Shown here: positions 58,955-64,000 of the stretch, piece by piece
How positions within the stretch are numbered: position 1 is the first letter of the stretch
How the letters are laid out: each line of letters opens with the position of its first letter
From: an uncultured bacterium
GTDB lineage: Bacteria > Bipolaricaulota > Bipolaricaulia > UBA7950 > UBA9294
Length of the DNA: 64,000 bases
Direction: 5' to 3'
Assembly: GCA_903857865.1 (NCBI GenBank)
Contig: CAIOGO010000006.1
Coordinates: 62,001 to 126,000 of the forward strand
Notes under the pieces: model-generated
Database searches by the model: none
Told to the model about the DNA's origin: nothing
The model's input: only the letters and a program-made list of their open reading frames with translations
Translations under genes and position numbers: made by a program

Positions 58955-60038
58955 AGGATCTCACCACATCATCCTTCGCCCTTCTTCGTTCCACACCGAA
59001 CGGGCCGCTTCGTAGCTCGTTCAAGGCCTCGATGTACGACCCAAGTCTCTCCTCGTACTCGCCGCGCTCTACGAGCCCGAGTGCAGATGCCGCCGACAAC
59101 CCCGCCAGCTTCCCTTCTTCGATGGCTGTTGACGCCTCCTCGATTCCCGAAACATCGCCGGCCACATAGAGCCCCGTGACGCTGGTTTCCATCCCGAGGG
59201 AGTGCACGGGAACCTTCCCTCCCAGCGCCGGAACGTTGGCAAGCCGGCAACCTGCCATCTCGGCAAGCCGCGTCCGAGGGGTCATGCCGACCGCGAGGCA
59301 GACTGTGTCCACTTCAAGAAGCTTCTCCGTACCGGCGACAGGACGGAACCTCTCGTCAATCTGCTGGATTACAACTTGGTCAACGTGGCTGTCCCCCCGC
59401 GCCTCTTTGATCGTGTGTCGCGGCAGGATCGGTATGCCCAGGCGCCTGACCTTCGCCGCATGGACCCCCCAACCCCCTATGTTGGGCAGCGCCTCCACGA
59501 TTGCCACCACATCAATCCCCGCCTGCATCAACTGGTAGGCAACGATGAGTCCGACGTTCCCGCTTCCGACGACAACCGCACGCTCTCCCACCGGGACACG
59601 ATGCACGTTCACGAAGGTCTGCGCTGCCCCGGCCGTTATCACACCAGGCAAGGTCCATCCCGGGAATGCAGCAGCGTTCTCCCCCGCGCCCGTGGCGAAA
59701 ACGGTGCATCTCGGGCGGAATCCCAGAAGCCGCTCCTGTTTCACGGCCATGACGACGAGCCCGTCGAATACGCCGACTACAGGAGTCTCCAGCCAGATGT
59801 CCACTCCATGTTCCCGAGCTTCCTGGATCAGCTTTGCGCCGATGTCGACGCCTCGGGTACCTGCGAAGTGACGTTCGGATCCAAAGAACTTGTGCGTCTG
59901 CTTGAGGAGTTGACCGCCGGGCCTCGTGTTCTCGTCGACGACTCGTACTGACGCCCCGCGGCCCGCGGCCTCGACCGCCGCCGCAAGTCCGGCCGGCCCG
60001 GCTCCAACAATCAGGATGTCCGGAGTATCAGTTATCAC
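58935..60038 (-). CDS. FAD/NAD(P)-binding alpha subunit of amino-acid dehydrogenase complex
   Basis: The 367-residue flavoprotein resembles HcnB/OoxA and the alpha subunit of dye-linked proline dehydrogenases. FAD motif ILIVGAGPAGLAAAVEAAGRG is at the N-terminus, followed by RPGGQLLKQTHKFFG. A second dinucleotide motif VVVGSGNVGLIVAYQL is near 155, and VTGLYVAGDVSG is the closing FAD motif. The usual C-terminal BFD domain of HcnB is absent and is supplied by the separate 58105 gene. The GTG start overlaps the 2Fe-2S stop as GTGA. It passes electrons from the beta subunit to NAD(P)+ or ferredoxin. Confidence 0.87.
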   Translation of the reverse strand: MITDTPDILIVGAGPAGLAAAVEAAGRGASVRVVDENTRPGGQLLKQTHKFFGSERHFAGTRGVDIGAKLIQEAREHGVDIWLETPVVGVFDGLVVMAVKQERLLGFRPRCTVFATGAGENAAAFPGWTLPGVITAGAAQTFVNVHRVPVGERAVVVGSGNVGLIVAYQLMQAGIDVVAIVEALPNIGGWGVHAAKVRRLGIPILPRHTIKEARGDSHVDQVVIQQIDERFRPVAGTEKLLEVDTVCLAVGMTPRTRLAEMAGCRLANVPALGGKVPVHSLGMETSVTGLYVAGDVSGIEEASTAIEEGKLAGLSAASALGLVERGEYEERLGSYIEALNELRSGPFGVERRRAKDDVVRSYEQTGT

Positions 60039-60352
60039 GACTCTCCCGCCCCCGTACTGATCACCATGCCCGCTTCCACGGGCGTCACGCAGCTTCGGAC
60101 GTTCGGCGTCCCATTCACGGTCACCATGCAATCCGTGCAAAGCCCGATGCCACAGAACAATCCCCGAGGCTCACCTCGCTTCTCCGTCCGTCTCGTGGCG
60201 CGGATTCCGTAGGCCAGAAGCGTGGCAAGAATCGGCTCTCCTTGGCGAGCCCGCAGCGGCGTGGAGTCAACGATGATCGTGCACTCCTCCGCGTACTCCA
60301 ACGGCCCAAGCACTGGGTGCTGGTGGATCCTCCGGCCTTCCGCTTTCGTCAT
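60035..60352 (-). CDS. HcnA-like [2Fe-2S] subunit
   Basis: The 105-residue protein is a plant-type ferredoxin-like small subunit (Fer2_4) with LFCGIGLCTDCMVTVNGTPNVRSC. This is the C-x4-C-x2-C pattern of HcnA and the small subunit of sarcosine/hydroxyproline dehydrogenases. Residues 1-50 form the beta-grasp half (IIVDSTPLRARQGEPILATL). ATG 60352 is chosen because AGGGAGAT precedes it; a longer form from 60388 is less likely. It overlaps the alpha subunit gene. Confidence 0.87.
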   Translation of the reverse strand: MTKAEGRRIHQHPVLGPLEYAEECTIIVDSTPLRARQGEPILATLLAYGIRATRRTEKRGEPRGLFCGIGLCTDCMVTVNGTPNVRSCVTPVEAGMVISTGAGES

Positions 60353-60432
60353 CGCTATCTCCCTCTTGTCTTCGATCGACTGGGCCACGGGCGCCTTCTT
60401 GCGAACGCCGTGCGCCCCACCTATCGGACACC

Positions 60433-61626
60433 CTAGCCCTCCTTGGCTCGTACCTCCTCAAACTGCGCTCGGATGCCCTCCAGAAGCTGCGGGTTCGCCA
60501 GGATGCGCTCCGTCGCAAGCGCCATCGCTTTGGCTGCCACTTCGATGGCTTTGCGGGCCTGCCCACTCTTTGCAGCTTCCGTCCAAGTCCGGGTGTGTCC
60601 GGGCGTTCCGGCGGGTACGAACGCGACCTTGAGCGTCGCGGCGGGGAGCCGATGGCTCACGTTGCCGAAGTCTGTGCTACCCAACTCCTTCTCCGGTTCG
60701 AGGATCTGATCCGCCCCCACCTGCGAGGCTTCGGCAAGCAGGAGATCGCTGAGCAGGGGAACGAGAAGCTTGTTGTCGTTCCCGGCTTCGTAGCAGACCG
60801 CCAGCTCCGTTCCGGTTGCAAGGGCTCCGGCCCGCGCGCAATTGATGACGCGCTCTTTGATCTCGTTTAGGTATGACCTATTCTCCGCCCGCACCATGTA
60901 CTCCAGCGCTGCGTGTTCGGGGACGATGTTCGGCCGTAGGCCGCCGTCCGTTATGATCCCATGGAGCCTCACGTCGGATCGTACGTGCTCCCGGAGGAAC
61001 TCCAACGCAGTCATCGTCAGCAGAGCTGCATCGAGCGCGCTGGCCCCCAGATGCGGGTACTTGGACGCGTGAGCGGGCCTCCCTCCGAAACGGAACTCCA
61101 CGGAGTCTACGGCAAGATTGCGCCCCATCGTCGTCGTCCGATCGCTCGGATGCATCATGAGAGCGATGTCCAACTCGTCGAAGACCCCGTGGTCCAGCAT
61201 GGTCTGCTTGACATGAAGTTTCGAGGTTTCCTCCGCCGGCGTCCCGATGACGCAGATCTGGCCGCTAAGCTCGGGACAGGCTGATGCCAGCGCAACGGCC
61301 GCACCTACAGCGGAAGCAGCGATGAGGTTGTGACCACACGCGTGCCCTAGCTCAGGAAGCGCGTCGTACTCGGCGATGAATCCAACAGCCGGGCGGCGGC
61401 GCTCTCCTTTCCACGCGACAAAGGCTGTCTCAATGCCGGCTACGCCGGTCGTACACTGAAAGCCTTTGGCCCGCAGATACGTGACCACGTGCTCCCGGGC
61501 CTGGAACTCCTCCCCACTCAGTTCGGGGTGCTCATGAAGGAAACTCGCTAACGCCCAGAGCTCCGCCATCAGTCCATCGACGGCGGAGCCGATTCCGGCG
61601 CGCTCCGTCTCGGGTTTCTTCTTCAT
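60433..61626 (-). CDS. M20-family amidohydrolase (second copy type)
   Basis: The 397-residue metallohydrolase shares the M20D blocks with the 41010 gene (AEYDALPELGHACGHNLIAA, GTPAEET, MMHPSD, RPAHASKYPHLGASAL, and ELGSTDFGNVSHRLP). They are paralogues, though clearly diverged. M20D enzymes hydrolyse N-acyl amino acids or dipeptides. In this operon it would release the amino acid oxidised by the flavin complex, as inference. GGAGGCCG lies before the ATG. It is 80 bases upstream of the 2Fe-2S gene. Confidence 0.87.
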   Translation of the reverse strand: MKKKPETERAGIGSAVDGLMAELWALASFLHEHPELSGEEFQAREHVVTYLRAKGFQCTTGVAGIETAFVAWKGERRRPAVGFIAEYDALPELGHACGHNLIAASAVGAAVALASACPELSGQICVIGTPAEETSKLHVKQTMLDHGVFDELDIALMMHPSDRTTTMGRNLAVDSVEFRFGGRPAHASKYPHLGASALDAALLTMTALEFLREHVRSDVRLHGIITDGGLRPNIVPEHAALEYMVRAENRSYLNEIKERVINCARAGALATGTELAVCYEAGNDNKLLVPLLSDLLLAEASQVGADQILEPEKELGSTDFGNVSHRLPAATLKVAFVPAGTPGHTRTWTEAAKSGQARKAIEVAAKAMALATERILANPQLLEGIRAQFEEVRAKEG

Positions 61627-61665
61627 CTTCGGCCTCCTCCCAATCCCGGGATATGCGCGTCGAGG

Positions 61666-62730
61666 TCACTTGAGCTCGTCAACGACGATCTCTCCATCCT
61701 TTAGAACGGCCACCCCATCCACCGAGAAGCTGCAATTCCTCATGCAGAAATCGATGTGTGCCGGTGTCACGTTCGCTCCCCCCAGCCCGACGAAATAGTT
61801 CGCCCCCATGCCGAAGAGGATGTTGCCGTAGAACGACTCAGCGTCCATCCCTCCACCGGGGCCGGGCAGCGCTTGCTCGATCCAGATCGCTCTGTGCTCG
61901 CAACCCCACCCAATGTGCGCGGGGATGAACGCTTTCTCGTCACCCCAAGTATTCATGTACTCTCGGATGAGATAGCCGTCGATGCCTCCGCCTTTGATGC
62001 CCACCATCTTCCCGCTCTTGAACTCGCACCGGATCGGCTCGGAGATGTATCGCTCGACGCGCAGCACAATGTCCCCCACATCCAGCACCAGAACGCCTTC
62101 GGCGCTCCCCTCAATCGGGGCGCAGGCGACTTGCCCTGACGGCCAGTGATCCCACCGGCCGGGGATGTCCGATGCCCCATACTGGAAGATCCCCTTTCGC
62201 CCCTTCTTGCTGAACGTGAGGTCCGTGCCTGCACGAGATGTGAGGTGCAGCTTCGTTCCTTTCTCGAGAAAAGCTGCTCCAGCCCGCGTGCGCTCACGAA
62301 TCTCCTTGCAGGGCAACAGTCGGCGTAGGACCTCGGGGGGGTTGTTGACCATGAGGGTTCTTGTCCCACTCGCTAGAATCTGGTTGTGGACATTCGTGTA
62401 CAGCCACCCAACCGTGGACATGTCAATCACGAGGTCTGCCGCCTTCATCGCCTCCAACGGCCCTCGAGGCGGGATGACGTCATCGCTGGCTGCTCGAACA
62501 ATGCGCCGAGTAGATGAGGTGAAGAAGGGGACCCGGAGTTCGAAGACATGCGCGCCCAACTCCTGCGCCGCGCCCATAAACGCGGCCGGGTAGTGCGGAT
62601 TCGTCCTCGAGTCGCACATGAGGGCCACGGTCTCGCCGGGTTGCAGGTTGCATTCCTGCAACTCCTGTCTGAAAAGCGATACGAGCTCTCCCGTCATCTC
62701 GTAGGACAGTGGAAAGTCATTCCTTGCCAT
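61666..62730 (-). CDS. NicX-like metal-dependent enzyme (M29/2,5-dihydroxypyridine dioxygenase family)
   Basis: The 354-residue protein belongs to the group that unites M29 aminopeptidases and NicX, the 2,5-dihydroxypyridine 5,6-dioxygenase of nicotinate breakdown. It shares with NicX the blocks DIPGRWDHWPSG, GVLVLDVGDIVL and PAHIGWGCEHRA. The iron ligands of NicX correspond to His in AHIGWG (about 264) and to His and Asp in AHIDFCMRNC (about 318-320). Sequence alone does not tell ring cleavage from peptide hydrolysis. AAGGAGG precedes the ATG. The start overlaps the DAAO-like gene by 14 bases. Confidence 0.8.
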   Translation of the reverse strand: MARNDFPLSYEMTGELVSLFRQELQECNLQPGETVALMCDSRTNPHYPAAFMGAAQELGAHVFELRVPFFTSSTRRIVRAASDDVIPPRGPLEAMKAADLVIDMSTVGWLYTNVHNQILASGTRTLMVNNPPEVLRRLLPCKEIRERTRAGAAFLEKGTKLHLTSRAGTDLTFSKKGRKGIFQYGASDIPGRWDHWPSGQVACAPIEGSAEGVLVLDVGDIVLRVERYISEPIRCEFKSGKMVGIKGGGIDGYLIREYMNTWGDEKAFIPAHIGWGCEHRAIWIEQALPGPGGGMDAESFYGNILFGMGANYFVGLGGANVTPAHIDFCMRNCSFSVDGVAVLKDGEIVVDELK

Positions 62731-63961
62731 AGTGCCTCCTTCTAGCGATTTCGGTGCAACTTGGACGCGCCGTTTTGCGTCGCTCTGACGGCTCGCCCGG
62801 CTGACTACAGAACCTTTTCGGACTGAAGACCTCGGCAATCTTCGTTTCGCCGTCGACGATGGACCGCGCGACGAGGCGTGCGCTCGCTGCCCCCAATGCG
62901 AAACCCTTGTCGCCAAACCCGCACGCAGCGACGAGTCCCCGCGGCTCGGAGACCTCCCCTAGAACGGGCAGCAGATCGAGGCTGTAGGGTCGCACCCCGC
63001 AGAACATTCGAATCATCGACGTGCGGGACAGGACCGGGATGAATCGTTGCGCCCGTCGCACAATCCCAATGGCGGCTTCCAGCGCGCCCGTGTCGAGGCC
63101 GACATCACCACGCACCCCCGACCGACCGATCAGGCAATTGCCGCTCCTCGTCTGCGAGAAGACGAGATGGATGTTGTAGCGCGCACTCAGATCGTCTCGC
63201 CGTGGCTCTGTCGGGCTCCCTTCAGTGCACTCCCCCTTGACCCGAACCCCCAAGGATGGAAGACACTCCGTAACGACCACGACACCGCGATCCCTCACGA
63301 TCGGAATGCTGGCACCCGCCATGGCGGCGATCCGATCCGCCTCCGGCCCCGCCGCGTCGACCAAGACGTCACAATCCAAAGTGCCGGTCGCCGTCGCAAC
63401 CCCGGCCACCGCGCCCTGGCTGACCCTCACGCCCGTGATCTCCGTGTGACGGTAGAATCGCGCTCCGAGTGCTTCGGCGGCCCGAGCGAGAGATCGACAG
63501 AGGAGGAACGGATTGAGTCGGGCGCTCGAGTGGCAATGGACGGCACCCGCCAAGTCGGGAGCGATGGAGCGGTCCAACTCGCCCAACCGCCGTGGAGGAA
63601 TGAACTCGACATCCAACCCGGCCTGGCGTTGGACCTGAACCCGTTGCTGGGCCCATGGTACCTTGTCCTCATCTTCGATAAGCATGAGGCTGGAAGACGC
63701 CTCGAATTCGAAGTCCTCCCCAAGAGACTGACTCCATTCCTCATAGAGCGAACGGGACGCCATCGCAAGATCCCACGTGGGACCAGGCATTCGATTGTGC
63801 AGGGACAGATTCCCCATCGTGGCTCCCGATGTCCCAGAAGCTGCGTCGCCACGGTCGACGAGACCCACATCGACGCCTTCTCGCGCGAGGAAGAGCGCAA
63901 TCGCCGTCCCTACAACGCCAGCGCCGACCACGATCACATCATGCCCGTGCGACCGATTCAT
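62717..63961 (-). CDS. D-amino-acid-oxidase-like (HcnC/beta subunit) flavoprotein
   Basis: The 414-residue protein is a DAO-family FAD oxidoreductase. FAD motif VIVVGAGVVGTAIALFLAREG is at 9-29, and GDAASGTSGATMGNLS follows as in GlyOX/HcnC-like enzymes. VDAAGPEADRIA and FCGVRPYSLDLLPVLGEV are typical, with GFALGAASARLVA near the C-terminus. It would oxidise the amine substrate (amino acid, imino acid or N-methyl compound) and pass electrons to the alpha subunit and clusters. ATG 63961 is used because AGGGAGAT precedes it; a GTG six codons upstream is possible. It is the first gene of the block inside the window. A stop lies just upstream. Confidence 0.88.
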   Translation of the reverse strand: MNRSHGHDVIVVGAGVVGTAIALFLAREGVDVGLVDRGDAASGTSGATMGNLSLHNRMPGPTWDLAMASRSLYEEWSQSLGEDFEFEASSSLMLIEDEDKVPWAQQRVQVQRQAGLDVEFIPPRRLGELDRSIAPDLAGAVHCHSSARLNPFLLCRSLARAAEALGARFYRHTEITGVRVSQGAVAGVATATGTLDCDVLVDAAGPEADRIAAMAGASIPIVRDRGVVVVTECLPSLGVRVKGECTEGSPTEPRRDDLSARYNIHLVFSQTRSGNCLIGRSGVRGDVGLDTGALEAAIGIVRRAQRFIPVLSRTSMIRMFCGVRPYSLDLLPVLGEVSEPRGLVAACGFGDKGFALGAASARLVARSIVDGETKIAEVFSPKRFCSQPGEPSERRKTARPSCTEIARRRHYGKE

Positions 63962-64000
63962 CGACCCGATCTCCCTCACTATCTAGAAGCCCTTCTCGCG

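Overview
The window is a GC-rich bacterial chromosome segment with densely packed genes on both strands, GTG and TTG starts, strong GGAGG ribosome sites and many hairpin-forming intergenic repeats. I see no phage, transposase, integrase or CRISPR genes. The gene set fits an anaerobic or fermentative, peptide- and amino-acid-using bacterium from a poorly cultured lineage: five PKD-domain lipoproteins, two very large secreted surface proteins with FlgD-like C-termini beside a PorV-like barrel, an NfnAB ferredoxin/NADP oxidoreductase, a glycyl-radical decarboxylase and a flavin-dependent amino-acid dehydrogenase complex. Candidate phylum Bipolaricaulota (Acetothermia/OP1) is my best guess from the style of the lipoproteins, but there is no marker gene here that proves it.

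0-25 kb is mostly cell envelope. It holds a truncated MATE exporter, an AmiC-type amidase, PKD lipoproteins (2.0, 7.3, 8.2, 9.2 and 24.5 kb), a secreted double-HKD protein, a Lon-family protease, the surface block 11.1-18.5 kb (giant protein, PorV-like barrel, giant paralogue), and a membrane protein coupled to an HExxH metallopeptidase. At 21.2-22.1 kb tRNA-Ser(CGA) and tRNA-Arg(GCG) sit in a field of double-hairpin repeats and broken tRNA-Arg copies. A PaaK-like adenylating enzyme and a cold-shock protein follow.

25.5-30.3 kb carries hpdBCA, encoding 4-hydroxyphenylacetate decarboxylase (the p-cresol-forming glycyl-radical enzyme), its eight-ligand Fe-S small subunit and its radical-SAM activase. 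The large subunit is interrupted by one frameshift. Related hairpin repeat arrays bound the operon on both sides.

30-56 kb is mainly housekeeping: MOP-type transporter, CoaE, methyltransferase, YcaQ-type glycosylase, RsuA/RluB pseudouridine synthase, NadE, Hsp20, YidD, thioredoxin-reductase-like protein, a MEMO/racemase/M20 operon, NfnAB, Nudix, DinB, THEP1, small transaldolase, dihydrolipoyl dehydrogenase, a bactofilin with its YhbD-like partner, and ATP-dependent PEP carboxykinase.

56.6-64 kb is one co-directional catabolic block on the minus strand. It encodes a D-amino-acid-oxidase-like subunit, a NicX-like metal enzyme, an M20 deacylase, a 2Fe-2S subunit, an FAD/NAD(P) subunit, an 8Fe ferredoxin, a BFD-like 2Fe-2S protein and an MFS transporter. 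Overlapping start and stop codons suggest one operon for uptake and oxidation of an N-containing compound of unknown identity.
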